DNA of 64,000 nt from Ancistrus triradiatus (GCA_025084515.1 JAJAGP010000566.1:216727-280726), one strand, 5' to 3'. Shown: positions 1 to 11,100, numbered from the stretch's first letter. A program made the numbers and translations. The notes: generated from the sequence alone by a model not told the origin.

Positions 1-1540
1 CAATACTGTGATATATTCATGTTCACCGTCATTTTATGATTTTAACTCTGTGATACACTCATTATTACATGTCAAGTCAAGTCAGATTTATTTATATAGC
101 GCTTTTTACAATGGAGCATTGTCTCAAAGCAACTTTACAAGTTTAGATTATCTCTTAATAACTACGTCCAATCCCAAATTGAGCAAGCCTAGGGCGACAG
201 TGGCAAGGAAAAACTCCCTAGTTCTAGGAAGAAACCTTGGGAGGACCAAGACTCAAAAAGGGACCCAACCTCCCTTCCTTGGGCGGCGTAGATGATAAAT
301 CTAAGAGCGAAACTAAAGTCATGGAGTCAAAGTTTAAAATAAAATGTGAAGTATGCACATCGACATTAAGTGGGCCCGGGTATGAGGGGCTGGAGCTGAT
401 GACGGGCTGGAGCTGATGACGGAAGCAGCTTGACTGGAAGCTACAGCAGATGAACATCATGTGTGGGGCTGGAAAACTGCCGGAACACAGCTCGGAAGAA
501 AAAAAACAGAAAATGTTAAATTAGTTATTGATTAAGAGCACAGTGTCTATTAACAATCACTGATGCCATGTCAATCACTGATGCCAAGTGTAGCATGAGA
601 CCCCGGCAGCATTAGCTATAGCAGCCATAGCTAGAAAAGAGGAGAACTTGTAGGAAACACAGCCAAGAGGGAATCACATGTTGACATTGGCAACCCCACG
701 GGAGGCAGAAGAACAGCAACCCCAACGTCTCTGATCACCATAAGACTCTTTTGCCACCATAAGAAACTCTGCCCTTAGTTTAAAATGGCAAGGATGCATG
801 AGTCAAGATCACGAGAACCGAAGGCCCAGTTCAGCCAGACCGGCCCACTCGACACTTCCCCGGCTAGCGGACAAGGCAGGCAGGCCAGACATGACTCCAG
901 ACCTCCGGCCCCAAGTGACCCAAGCCATGCATCCTGGTCTAAATCTAGTCAAAAGCCTAGTGTCAATAGTATGTCTTTAGCCATAGACTTATTACTAAAC
1001 TTTGGAGAGTGTCTGAATCTCGAACGAAAGTGGGAAAGTTTATTCTATAGTTGGGGGGCCATGTATGAGAAAGCCTTTCCCCCCGGCTGTTGACTTTTGT
1101 AATTCTAGGAAATAAAGAAGTCCTGCACCCTTCGAACGAAGTAGACGAGTTGGATTGTAAAACTCTAAGAGTTCACTCAGATAATGTGGGGCCAGGCCAT
1201 GTAGAGCTTTATAAGTTAAAAGAAGTATTTTTGTAATCAATGCGGAATTTGACTGGTAACCAGTGTAGTGATGAATAGAACAGGATATGATCAAAATTTT
1301 ATAGTTCGAGTAAGCACCTACTCGGGCAGCTGGCATTCTGAAACTAACTGAAGTTTATTTATAGATTTACTAGAGCATCCAGTAAGTAAGGGCGTTACAG
1401 TAATGCCAACCTTGAGGTTTATAAAATGCATGAACAAGTTTTTTGCATCATTAAAAGAGAGGATATTTCTAAGTTTAGCGATATTTACGTAATTGAAAGA
1501 AGAATTCGAGTGATGCGTTAATGTGCGCATCAAAGAGAGG

Positions 1541-1565
1541 AGGGGGGGGGGGGGGGGGGGGGGGG

Positions 1566-1614
<49 letters not shown>

Positions 1615-1714
1615 GGGGGTTTTTTTTTGGGGGTGGGGGGGGGGGGGTTTTTTTTTTTTTTTTGTTTTTTTTTGGGTTTTCTTTTTTTTTTTTTTTTTTT
1701 TCTTTTGGGGGGGT

Positions 1715-1750
<36 letters not shown>

Positions 1751-1768
1751 GGTGGGGGGGGGGGGGGG
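1541..1768 (+). repeat. Alternating poly-G / poly-T block
   Basis: About 228 bases made almost only of G and T on the plus strand, as long G runs and T runs in alternating blocks. It interrupts the L2 RT frame at SLDA|HINA. The flanks are near-identical (gcatcaaagagag on the left, gcatccaaggagag on the right). It may be a real expansion or an assembly artefact. Confidence 0.9.
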
Positions 1769-1769
1769 C

Positions 1770-2768
1770 ATCCAAGGAGAGATCTGAATCAAATGTGACC
1801 CCTAAGTTTTTTACAGACGGACTGGGCAATACTGGACAGCCATCTAGATTTAGGATAGATGTAGCCAACCTGTCTCTCAAAGCCTTGGGTCCCAGTAATA
1901 AAACCTCAGTTTTATCTGAGTTAAGTAAGAGAAAATTAAATAACATCCAATCTTTTATTTCCTTTACACAGTCCTCAATTTTGTTGATTGTAAGGCTGTC
2001 ATTAGGTTTGGCTGATATGTACAGCTGTGTATCATCTGCATAGCAGTGGAAACTAATGCCATGTTTACGAATAACTGAGCCTAATGGCAGCATGTACAGA
2101 GAGAATAAAAGCGGGTCTAGCACTGACCCCTGAGGCATGCCATACTTCACTTTTGAGGGCTTAGACCTTAGATTATTCATATGAACAAACTTTAAACCAA
2201 GAAAGTGCTGATCCCTTAATACCTACAATATATTCTAGTCTGTTTAGTAAAACATCATGATCTATAGTGTCAAATGCTGCACTTAAATCTGACAGAACAA
2301 GAAAAGAAACACATCCCTTATCTGAGGACATTAACAAGTCATTTAGTACCCTAATTAATGCTGTTTCAGTACTATGATGGGGCCTGAAACCAGACTGAAA
2401 TGTTTCAAAAATTTCATTCCTTTGGAGGTAAATGCAGAGCTGCTGATAGATGGCTTTTTCTAAGATTTTGGACAGAAATGGTAGATTTGAAATTGGTCTA
2501 TACTTAGATATCACACAAGGGTCAAGATTGGCTTTTTAATCAGTGGTTTGATAACAGCAGACTTAAAGGATTTGGGCACATAACCAAAGGTAAGGGATGA
2601 ATTTAAAATAACTAACACTGGCTCTATAACACTAGGTAATACTTGTTTGAGTAAACGTGCAGGAATTGGATCTAATAAACATGTTGATGGCTTAGACGAG
2701 CTGATCAGTGCGGATAGTTCAGTATTAGTAATTGGGGTAAAATATTTTAATCTTGATTTACAGCTCAT
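1770..2768 (-). pseudogene. L2 reverse transcriptase (broken)
   Basis: Blocks seen: YRPISNLPFLSKILEKAI, FQSGFRPHHSTETALI, SDLSAAFDTIDHDVLL (RT motif with the first catalytic Asp), MPQGSVLDPLLFSLYM and FHCYADDTQLYI (the YADD catalytic pair). They are split over three frames (2511-2768, 2173-2514, about 1770-2180). The motif order and spacing are those of L2/CR1 elements. Confidence 0.9.
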
Positions 2769-3099
2769 TAAACAGATGTCTTAACTAGTGCTGCATCTGG
2801 AAGGTGGCTGAATAGTTTGGTGATGCGATGAGCAGTGAGTTTTATGCCTAATGTTTTCTATCTTATCATTAAAGAAAGTCATGAAGTCATTACTGTTAAA
2901 ATTACACAGAACGGGAGAGTCACTTTCTGTCGGGTTTTTTGTTAATTTGGAGACTGTATTAAAGAGAAATCTTGGATTATTCTTATTTTTCTCTATGATT
3001 GAAGAGAAGTATGCAGCTTTAGCTTTAGTGAGGGCATGCTTATACTCTGCCATGCTGTCCCTCCAAGCAATCTTAAACACCTCCAATTTACTATGTCTC

Positions 3100-4040
3100 T
3101 ACTTGCGCTCTAGGTGCCGTGTTCTTTGCTTTAAGGTACGGGTGTTGTCATTTTACCATGGTGCTAGCCTTTTTTCCCTAATGTGTTTGACCCTAGCAGG
3201 AGCAATCGTGTCCAGGGTTGAGGGAAGCACACATTCTAATTGGTCATTTACACACTCAAGATGATTGATCTCTGTAGGTGTATTAAATTTCAAGTCTGGT
3301 AGGTTTTTAATAAACACAGCTGGAGTAGCAGATGTGATAGTGCGCTTGGTGTGATAACGAGGCAGAAGGATTTTATTTATTAGAGATAGCTCAAATACTA
3401 AAAGATAGTGATCTGAAATCAAATCACTTTGCGTGAAAACATCAAGGTTATCTATATTGATACCAAATGTTAATATTAGATCTAAAGTATGATTACAGCG
3501 GTGGGTTGGTCCCATCACATTCTGAGTGATACCCATGGATTCTAAGATGGACTCGAAAGCAATTATAAGTGGATCCTGCTCATTGTCAAAGTGAATATTG
3601 AAATCACCTACAATTAAAGCCTTATCTGTTGACAGTAGTAAGCAGGAAAGAAAGTTAGCAAATTCCTGAAGAAATTCTGAATAGGGACCAGGAGGGAGGT
3701 AAATAGTGATAAGCTGAAAAGAGTGTGGTTTTGACTTCCATAACGGATGGATCAGTCACATTAAGAATCAGTATTTCAAAAAAGAATTTAGCCTTGTAAT
3801 GGATTTAGCTGTAACACCTAACTCTTTGTCAAAAATTTGTGGCTACGCCCCCCCCGACCATTAGGACGAGGGCGACTAGCATGACTGTATCCCAGGAGGT
3901 GAGGCTTCATTTAAGGCTAAAATATTCATCAGGTCTAATCCAAGTCTCAGTGAGACAGAGAAGCGTGTAAGCGTTTATCAGTGATTCATTTCATTTACAA
4001 TCACTGCTTTGTTTGTAAGTGATCTAATGTTACGTAATCC
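3100..4040 (-). pseudogene. L2 apurinic-type endonuclease domain (broken)
   Basis: The minus-strand translation gives LGLRNIRSLTNKAVIVNEM, an ETWIRPDEYF-like segment and NEASPPGY near the 5' end, then HRCNHTLDLILTFGI and SDHYLLVFEL near 3450-3520. This is the order seen in the endonuclease half of L2 ORF2. It contains several frameshifts. Confidence 0.8.
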
Positions 4041-4045
4041 TAGCT

Positions 4046-4390
4046 TTAGTCTAATGTTGTTATTTCTTTGGCAGCTATCTTTTTTTCTACTAATGAGGTT
4101 ATTAAAACAGACTTTTTGAGAGCGTTTACGTTTAGGGCAGATGCGGGTAACAGACACAGTTTCAATAATGTGGGTTCTGGGTGACGGTGCATGGCTACCA
4201 GCAGACAGTTGGTTAAGCCGGTCTGTCTGCTTCCTGACCCCTGCTCTGGATAGTCAGCCCCTAACCAATTGGGCCATAAGACTATGGGCAATGTTGCAGG
4301 AGATGAGAGCAGGACACCGTCCCATCCTAAAAGGCCAGGCTTACCCTCAAAGGCTGTCCAGTTGTCTATATAGCCCACGTTGATAGCCAC
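4046..4390 (-). pseudogene. L2 ORF1 esterase (SGNH-like) C-terminal remnant
   Basis: It encodes INVGYIDNW...AFEGKPGLL..DGV, which resembles the C-terminal block of the esterase in CR1/L2 ORF1 (FIDNW, then DGxHP). The HP of the catalytic DxxH is missing here by a small deletion. The second L2 copy at 41.7-41.97 kb keeps a fuller DGVCPTWEGAALIS version. Confidence 0.6.
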
Positions 4391-4604
4391 ATCAGATAGC
4401 CTGTTGGTATTGCCTTGTTTTGCAATTAATAAACTTGTTATAACCTTTTGAATTTACTGCTTGGTGTGAGAGAGTTTCATTCAAACAAAGGTCGAGAAAC
4501 ATAACTTTGAATTCACTATTCAGACCTAGACTGATCAATTTCATTTTTCTCCTTTCAACTGGTTTTCCGGATCTACTAGTCCACAAACGATCCGGTGGTG
4601 CCCC

Positions 4605-5406
4605 GTTTATTCATGTGACAGACGTGACAGAGTCTGGAGATGCCATGGAGAGTGATCTGCTGCCTGAAACATCCTTCAGCATGACCGGTTTGGCAATGGG
4701 TCAGTAATAGTGTGGGGTGGCATTTCTTTGGAGGGCCGCACAGCCCTCCATGTGCTCGCCAGAGGTAGCCTGACTGCCATTAGGTACCGAGATAAGATCC
4801 TCAGACCCCTTGTGAAACCATATGCTGGTGCGGTTGGCCCTGGGTTCCTCCTAATGCAGGAAAATGCTAGACCTCATGTGGCTGGAGTGTGTCAGCAGTT
4901 CCTGCAAGATGAAGGCATTGAAGCCATGGACTGGCCCACCCGTTCCCCAGACCTGAATCCAATTGAGCACATCTGGGACATCATGTCTCGCTCCATCCAC
5001 CAACGTCACGTTGCACCACAGACTGTCCAGGAGTTGGCAGATGCTTTAGTCCAGGTCTGGTAGGAGATCCCTCAGGAGACCATACAGGCATGTGAAGGCC
5101 ACACACAATACTGAGCCTCATTTTGACTTGTTGTAAGTACATTGCATCAAAGTTGGATCAGCCTGTAGTGTGTTTTTCCACTTTAACTTTGTGTGTGACT
5201 CCAAATCCAGGCGTCCATTGGTTAATAAATTTGATTTCCATTGATCATTTTAGTGTGATTTTGTTGTCAGCACATTCAACTTTGTACAGAACAAGGTATT
5301 CAATGACAATATTTCATTCATTCAGATCTAGGATGTGTTATATATACACTGCTCAAACACTTAAACAGCAAAATGTAACTCCAAGTGTTCCCTTTATTTT
5401 TTTTAG
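4605..5406 (+). mobile_element. Tc1-like element, family C, 5'-truncated
   Basis: It carries the C-terminal half of a Tc1 transposase. The right side has the TIR sequences with gttccctttatttttttt. The left terminal repeat and the helix-turn-helix part are missing; it abuts the L2 at about 4600. The downstream sequence (acattgcatcaaagttggatcagcc) is shared with the copy at 55.3 kb. Confidence 0.85.
4710..5063 (+). pseudogene. Tc1 transposase C-terminal fragment (family C)
   Basis: It encodes WGGISLEGRTALHVLARGSL, FLLMQENARPHVAGV and SPDLNPIEHIWD. In Tc1 transposases the QDNARPH aspartate is the second catalytic residue; here it is Glu. The third residue (Glu of NPIEHIW) is kept. The frame ends early at TAG (5061-5063). 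Confidence 0.85.
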
Positions 5407-5408
5407 TA

Positions 5409-5460
<52 letters not shown>
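5409..5460 (+). repeat. (TA)n microsatellite
   Basis: About 26 TA units. It is the insertion site of the next Tc1 element, which targets TA. Confidence 0.95.
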
Positions 5461-5464
<4 letters not shown>

Positions 5465-6727
5465 CCTTGCAAAAGTATTCGGCCCCCTTGAACTTTTCAA
5501 CCTTTTGCCACATTTCAGGCTTTAAACATAAAGATATGAAATTGTAATTTTGTTAAGAATCAACAACAAGTGGGACACAATCGTAAAGTGGAATGAAATT
5601 TATTGGATATTTTAAACTTTTTTTTAGAAATAAAAAACTGAAAAGTGCAAAATTATTCGGCCCCTTTACTTTCAGTGCAGCAAACTCACTCCAGAAGTTC
5701 AGTTCTCTGAATGATCCAATGTTGACCTAAATGACTGATGATGATAAATAGAATTCACCTGTGTGTAATCAAGTCTCTGTATAACTGCACATGCTCTGTG
5801 ATAGTCTCAGAGTTCTGTTTAAAGCGCAGAGAACATCATGAAGACCAAGGAACACACCAGGCAGGTCCCAGATACTGCTGTGGAGAAGTTTAAAGCCGGA
5901 TTTGGATACAGAAAGATTTCCCAAGCTTTAAATATCTCAAGGAGCACTGTGCAAGCGATCATATTGAAATGGAAGGAGTATCAAACCACTGCAAATCTAC
6001 CAAGACCCGGCCGTCCCTCTAAACTTTCAGCTCATACAAGAAGACTGATCAGAGATGCAGCCAAGAGGCCCATGAACACTCTGGATGAACTGCAGAGATC
6101 TACAGCTGAGGTGGGAGACTCTGTGTATAGGACAACAATCAGTCGTACACTGCACAATTCTGGCCTTTATGGAAGAGTGGCAAGAAGAAAGCCATTTCTC
6201 AAAGATATCCATAAAAAGTTTGCCACAAGCCACCTGGGAGACATACCAAACATGTGAAAGAAGGTGCTCTGGTCAGACGAACTTTTTGGCCACAATGCAA
6301 AACGTTATGTTTTTCGTAAAAGCAACACAGCTCATCACCCTGAACGCACCATCCCCACTGTCAAACATGGTGGTGGCAGCATCATGGCTTGGGCCTGCTT
6401 TTCTTCAGCAGGGACAGGGAAGAATACAGGACCATTCTGGAAGAAAACCTGTTGGGAGTCTGCAAAAGACCTGAGACTGGGACGGAGATTTATCTTCCAA
6501 CAAGACAATGATCCAAAACATAAGGCAAAATCTACAATGGAATGGTTCACAGATAAACGTATCCAGGTGTTAGAATGGCCAAGTCAAAGTCCAGACCTGA
6601 ATCCAATTGACAATCTGTGGAAAGAGCTGAAAACTGCTGTTCACAAATGCTCTCCATCCAACCTCACTGAACTCGAGCTTTTTTGCAAGGAAGAATGATC
6701 AAAAATTTCATTCTCTCGATGTGCAAA

Positions 6728-6996
6728 TGTCACGCCCACCAGCAGCGTGAGTCGCAACGCCCGCGTCCTGGAGCGTTCCTCCTCCCCGGTCTACTGATTG
6801 TGCTCGCCTGTTCTCATTCAAGGACTCTATTTTAGCCTCGTCTACCCTCATTTCCTCGCCGATTCACTTGGTTCCTACCTTGTCTCCCAGCTCCTTTTCC
6901 GTCCTCTCTGTTTCCCGTGGTTGTATCATCCATTAAAGTGTCGATTCCCTATTATCCGGTGGCTGCGTTTGTCTCCTACTTCCATTCAGCGTTACA
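6728..6996 (+). repeat. Gypsy 5' LTR
   Basis: About 269 bp, starting TGTCACGC and ending TTACA. Its last 49 bp recur at 8766-8814. It is GC-rich and pyrimidine-rich, unlike the surrounding AT-rich Tc1 DNA. Confidence 0.75.
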
Positions 6997-7011
6997 GTTG
7001 AATCGGCCACT

Positions 7012-8052
7012 ATGGAGGCAGTGGCTACTGGTTCGGGTAGCACACCCACTACTACTATCGAGAAACAGCTCGCCGACCTCCGTAGTCAGCTTCAGGAGGT
7101 GGCTCAAGCTGTCACGTACCTCACGGACAATCAACGTTCGCTTGTTCCCTCCGTGAACGAGTTCTCCCAGCGTGTGTCACAGCTGTCATCGTCCTCCGCC
7201 GCTGCAGACTCCGCCGCCTCAGTTCCGCTTCCCTCCAGTCCTCCGCGGAACCCGCCACCATACTTTACCTTCAGGATTGCTCTGCCGGAGAAGTATGGAG
7301 GAGACCCGGAACGCTGCGAGGGCTTTTTGCTGCAGTGCGACCTTTACTTTGTGCACTCACCCCCCGACTCCGATGCAGAGCGCATCGCCCTGGTGATCTC
7401 CCTCTTAACCCATCATGCCTTGGATTGGGTCACTGCCATCTGGTCACAACAGGGTCCTGAAGTCCGGGACTATGCTCGCTTTGTGACGGCTTTCCGCTCC
7501 GTCTTCCAACATCCTCGCGAGGGCCGTTCCAGCGGGGAATTGCTGCTCAACCTCCACCAGGGTCGTCGGTCTGCCGCCGAATTTGCGCTTGAGTTCCGCA
7601 CGCTGGCGGCTCACAGTGGGTGGAACACTCCGGCTCTCCTTTCTGCCTTCCATCAGGGTTTAGGTCCTGATCTCAGGAGAGAGCTGGCCGGACGCGACCT
7701 CAACCTTACACTGGAAGAACTCATCTCGCTCACCGTCCGCCTGGATCAACTCCTCGCATCTCGTCCACGCACCGCCCCACGGTCCATGTCTGCTCTCACT
7801 AGCCGGGACCCTTCGCCTCCCCCCGAGGACATGGAACTCGCAGGTGCCCACCTTCCCTCTGAGGAGCGTCGGCGTCGTTTCCAGCTGGGGCTGTGCTGTT
7901 ATTGCGGATCCAACCGTCACCAGCGTCCTGACTGCGACCTTGCTCCCTCTTCTGGCGCGCGTGCCGGGACAGCTGCACGCATACCCCGGGTGTCGACTCT
8001 CTCTCTTACCCTCCTTTACTCTGCCTGTGCTTCTACAAGTTTCTCACGCTGA
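7012..8052 (+). CDS. Gypsy Gag polyprotein
   Basis: A 346-residue open frame with no stop, starting MEAVATGSGS 15 bp after the LTR. It has an N-terminal coiled-coil-like stretch (IEKQLADLRSQLQEVAQAV), a capsid-like region (PEKYGGDPERCEGFLLQCDL; FVTAFRSVFQHP; LLNLHQGRRSAAEFALEFRT), and a CX2CX4HX4C zinc knuckle (CCYCGSNRHQRPDC, about residues 297-310). This is the Gag layout of vertebrate Ty3/gypsy elements of the Sushi type. GC content and codon use differ strongly from the flanks. The intact frame suggests a fairly young insertion. Confidence 0.85.
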   Translation: MEAVATGSGSTPTTTIEKQLADLRSQLQEVAQAVTYLTDNQRSLVPSVNEFSQRVSQLSSSSAAADSAASVPLPSSPPRNPPPYFTFRIALPEKYGGDPERCEGFLLQCDLYFVHSPPDSDAERIALVISLLTHHALDWVTAIWSQQGPEVRDYARFVTAFRSVFQHPREGRSSGELLLNLHQGRRSAAEFALEFRTLAAHSGWNTPALLSAFHQGLGPDLRRELAGRDLNLTLEELISLTVRLDQLLASRPRTAPRSMSALTSRDPSPPPEDMELAGAHLPSEERRRRFQLGLCCYCGSNRHQRPDCDLAPSSGARAGTAARIPRVSTLSLTLLYSACASTSFSR

Positions 8053-8821
8053 GGTCTCACTCACAGAGTTGATCGACTCCGGCGCCCAGGGGAATTTTAT
8101 CGCCGATCATCTGGTCTCCGACTGGAAGATTCCCTGCACACCCCTTCCTACGGGCCGGCGAGTTACTGCTGCTGACTGTCAACCACTCGGCTCCGGCCTT
8201 ATCACCCGCGTCACCGCTCCTCTACGCCTCGTCACCAGCGCCACCAATGAGGAGACTATCACCTTTTTCCCGGTGGCCTCCCTGGCCTATCCAGTCATCC
8301 TGGGACTTCCTTGGCTTCGCCTTCACGACCCCCTCATCTCCTGGTCCGCCCGGGAGCTCGTTCGCTGGTCTCTGTGGTGTCAGAGCCATTGTCTACGTTG
8401 TCCTCCTCTCCAGGTCAATTCTCTTTCCACTCCCTCCGTCCTTCCTCACAATGTACCCAGCCAGTACCAGGACCTGTCGTCATTCTTCGGGGAGGGTACG
8501 CTTGCCTCTCTTCCACTTCACCGTCCCTACGATTGCGCTATTGACCTGTTACCGGATGCTCCTCTGCCGAAGGCTTGCCTGTATCCACTCTCGCCGGCGG
8601 AGGAAAAGGCCATGAGCGATTACATCTCGGAGTACCTGAGCCTCGGTTTCATCTGCCCATCCACCTCGCCTGTCTCGGCTGACTTTTTCTTCGTGCCCAA
8701 GCGGGATTCGGGACTGCGGCCATGTATCGACTATCGGGAACTCAACCGCATCACTAAGAGGTATGCCTATTATCCGGTGGCTGCGTTTGTCTCCTACTTC
8801 CATTCAGCGTTACAGCTAAAC
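8030..8821 (+). pseudogene. Gypsy Pol: protease and truncated RT start
   Basis: It is in a different frame from Gag and overlaps its end. It contains LIDSGAQGNFI, a retroviral-type aspartic protease active site (DSG), ILGLPWLRLHDPLISWS, and the RT entry region FFVPKRDSGLRPCIDYRELN then RITKRYAY. The frame is then cut by the internal deletion into the LTR and ends 30 residues later. The RT catalytic core, RNase H and integrase are absent. Confidence 0.85.
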
Positions 8822-9107
8822 TGATAGAGACATACCTCAATCGACTTGCAGCTGTAATCGCAGCAAAAGGTGGCGCTACAAAGTATTAACGCAAGGGGAC
8901 CGACTAATTTTGCACGCCCACTTTTCAGTTTTTTTATTTCTAAAAGAAGTTTAAAATATCCAATAAATTTCGTTCCACTTCACGATTGTGTCCCACTTGT
9001 TATTGATTCTTAACAAAAAATTACAATTTCATATCTTTATGTTTAAAGCCTGAAATGTGGCAAAAGTTTGAAAAGTTCAAGGGGCCGAATACTTTTGCAA
9101 GGCACTG

Positions 9108-9113
<6 letters not shown>

Positions 9114-9205
<92 letters not shown>
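9114..9205 (+). repeat. (TA)n(TG)n compound microsatellite
   Basis: About 20 TA units followed by about 24 TG units, directly right of the Tc1 family F end. Confidence 0.95.
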
Positions 9206-9206
<1 letters not shown>

Positions 9207-9419
9207 AATAGAAAGTGCTTTACAGATTTGTTCATTTGTGGTTTAGGTGCATAGAGCAGGTGTTAAGGAACCTGATTTTAACAGATAATTTAGTTAACAT
9301 CTGTCAGGAAGTGAAGTACAAACAACATGCGAAGTGTCACGTCTGCATTTTTGCAGAGGTCGGGACGAAGCCATCTCGCCTTGCACAAGCATGTACAGAG
9401 AAGTACACTGACTTTTGCT

Positions 9420-9865
9420 GTTAAGATTTACTTTCCCGGAAGTTGTTGACCACAATGATCACTGCAAGAGAAAGGCGTTTCTTACACTCGCCGATGGTAA
9501 CGTTTATGAGTTGACTATCAGGAGAATGCTGAACAACAATGGTGTGCATATCACATTTGGAAGAAGAAAGCCACTGCTCTCCAAAAAAAACATTGCTGCT
9601 CATCTGCAGTCGGCTAAAACATTTTATGGATGAAACCAAAATCCTACTTGTGGTTTAAATTAGAAGAGTTATGTTGAGAAAGGAAAACAATGCTTTCCAG
9701 CATAAGAGCCGTATCCCATCTGTGAGCCATACCATGATTTTTTCTGCATGGACACCATTATTGACATAATTCACTGTTCAATACAAAGACTTGTGTTAAA
9801 CAATTAATTCGGAATTATACCAGTTAATACTGAAGGAAAATATCAGGATATATGTCCATAAACAA
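9420..9865 (+). mobile_element. Tc1-like remnant, family A
   Basis: Degenerate but recognisable against the 25.6 kb copy: IRRMLNNNGVHITFGRRKPLL then a frameshifted stretch with gaaaggaaaacaatgctttcc, and ending in tatcaggatatatgtcca. No terminal repeats are visible. Confidence 0.7.
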
Positions 9866-10565
9866 TATAAGTCATTTTGCTAGATTTAATCATTTGTAGA
9901 AAGGAAACACCAGCCCTAACCACCAGTAAGAGCTAACGGACTAAAACAATAAAAACTATAAGAAGGAATATATGGGACTGGAATCTAGTGGTAGGCTAGT
10001 GAAATGTCGCTGCATGACCAGAGCAATACCAGATATGAAATAATCAATTCATAGTTATCCATTATATAAATGCAACATGAGTATAAGGAAAAAGTAAAAA
10101 GCAAATTTCCATAGCCACTTAATCCAGTTCAGGGTGGCAGGAGCTGGGGCAGCACAGGGCCCAAAGTGAGAAACAACTTAAGGAGTCAATCCATCACTGA
10201 GCACATGCACACACACATTCACACTGGGACACCAACTGACCTAACACAACAGAAGAAACAAGTTTAGAGTGGGCTAAAATGAAGTGATGAATGAGAAATC
10301 AGCATTTGCCATGTAGATAATGCTAGAACTTTTCTCTGGTGCTGTCCTACCGAAACAAAGATTACTGTCTGAAGAAAGAAATGAAATTTCCCACTTATTT
10401 TCCCACTTAGATTGCATGTTAGGTCTGTTTTATTTTAGACAGCCTGAAGAGATATATCATGTTTTGCCTGGCCAACTTAATGTTCTTTGTTAAAGTACAT
10501 CCTTTCAGGAATAAATTTGGACGGTGGTAATTTAGGGCTAGTATTGAAGTAACACAAAACTAAAA
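9866..10565. other. No gene seen
   Basis: AT-rich, with no open frame of note. Around 10110-10240 is a weak match to a common fish repeat tail (cagttcagggtggcaggagc, then acacattcacactggg), in reverse orientation. Confidence 0.4.
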
Positions 10566-10569
10566 AATG

Positions 10570-11100
10570 ATGTGATTTCAAACAGGTAATATCAACAGGT
10601 GATTGTAATCATGAATATGGTACAAAAGCTGTATCCATGAAAGGCTTTGAGGAGCAAAGATGGGCAGAGGATCTCCAGTTTATCAACAAATGCATGAGAA
10701 AATTATTGAAATGTTAAAAACAATGTTCCTCAAAGAAAAATGGGAAGGGATTTACATATGTCTCCCTCTACAGTGCAAAATATCATTAAATGATTCAACC
10801 AATCGGAAGGAATTTGAGTGCGTAAAGGGCAAAGACGCAAGCCTAAACTGAGCACCCGAGAGCTCTGATTCCTCAGACGGCCCTGCATCAAGAACCATCA
10901 TTTATCACATAGCTCATAGAACCACATGGGCAAGGGATTACTTTATCAAACCTTTATCAATCACTACAATACAGAGTTACATTCACAAATGCCACTTCAA
11001 ACATTATTGTGCACAAAAGAACCCTCATGTTAACCATGTCCAGAAGTGGCATCGACTTCTCTGGACTAATAGAATATTTTTTGTTACTGAATACATATTT
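10570..11100 (+). mobile_element. Probable DNA-transposon remnant, family unclear
   Basis: The stretch reads like a decayed transposase in three frames (KGFEEQRWAEDLQFINKC; then ITLSNLYQSLQYRVTFTNAT). The spacing and wording resemble teleost Tc1/mariner-like repeats, but I cannot name the family and see no terminal repeats. Confidence 0.35.

Larger units (their letters stand above)
72..4560 (-). mobile_element. L2-type LINE, near full length, inactive
   Basis: Reading on the minus strand, in order: ORF1 esterase remnant (about 4390-4046), endonuclease (about 4040-3150), linker (3090-2780), reverse transcriptase (2770-1790), C-terminal region (1530-1040) and 3' UTR (about 780-72). The 3' UTR end carries the fish L2 tail (tagcgctttttacaatg; gtggcaaggaaaaactccct). 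Several frameshifts and a G/T block at 1541-1768 break the coding frame. Confidence 0.85.
6728..8814 (+). mobile_element. Ty3/gypsy LTR retrotransposon, internally deleted
   Basis: The 5' LTR is about 6728-6996 (tgtcacgccc ... gcgttaca, TG..CA ends). Gag and the start of pol follow. The element then jumps from within RT straight to the last 49 bp of the 3' LTR (8766-8814, identical in sequence to 6948-6996). It lies inside a Tc1 transposase frame, so it is younger than that Tc1. I see no target-site duplication: the flanks rejoin exactly to the expected Tc1 sequence. Confidence 0.85.
5838..8889 (+). pseudogene. Tc1 transposase, family F (interrupted)
   Basis: It starts MKTKEHTRQVPDTAVEKF, with a paired HTH (YRKISQALNISRSTVQAII) and GRPSKLSAHTRRLI, then WSDELF, GGGSIMAWACF, FQQDNDPKHKA and SPDLNPIDNLWKELKTA. 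It resumes after the gypsy insert as ETYLNRLAAVIAAKGG and stops at 8887-8889. Breaks: a TGA at 6255-6257, a stop at 6696-6698 and the insert itself. The third catalytic residue is Asp (NPID) rather than the usual Glu. Confidence 0.9.
5461..9107 (+). mobile_element. Tc1-like element, family F, carrying a gypsy insertion
   Basis: Inverted ends match: agtgccttgcaaaagtattc on the left and its complement ending ggcactg at 9107, each with about 170 bp of matching subterminal sequence. Both ends sit in TA repeats. A transposase (5838-8889) is interrupted at 6728-8814 by an LTR retrotransposon. Without the insert the element is about 1.56 kb, the usual Tc1 size. Confidence 0.92.

Noticed and set aside
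1475..2180. 216-residue ORF ending in poly-Pro/Lys
   Set aside because: It is the L2 RT frame running into the G/T block; not a host gene.
4140..4390. 80-residue plus-strand ORF
   Set aside because: Shadow of the L2 ORF1 remnant on the minus strand.
7012..8052. Domesticated Gag gene (PEG10/RTL-like)
   Set aside because: It is flanked by its own LTR pieces and sits in a Tc1; the open frame is better explained by a young insertion than by host use.
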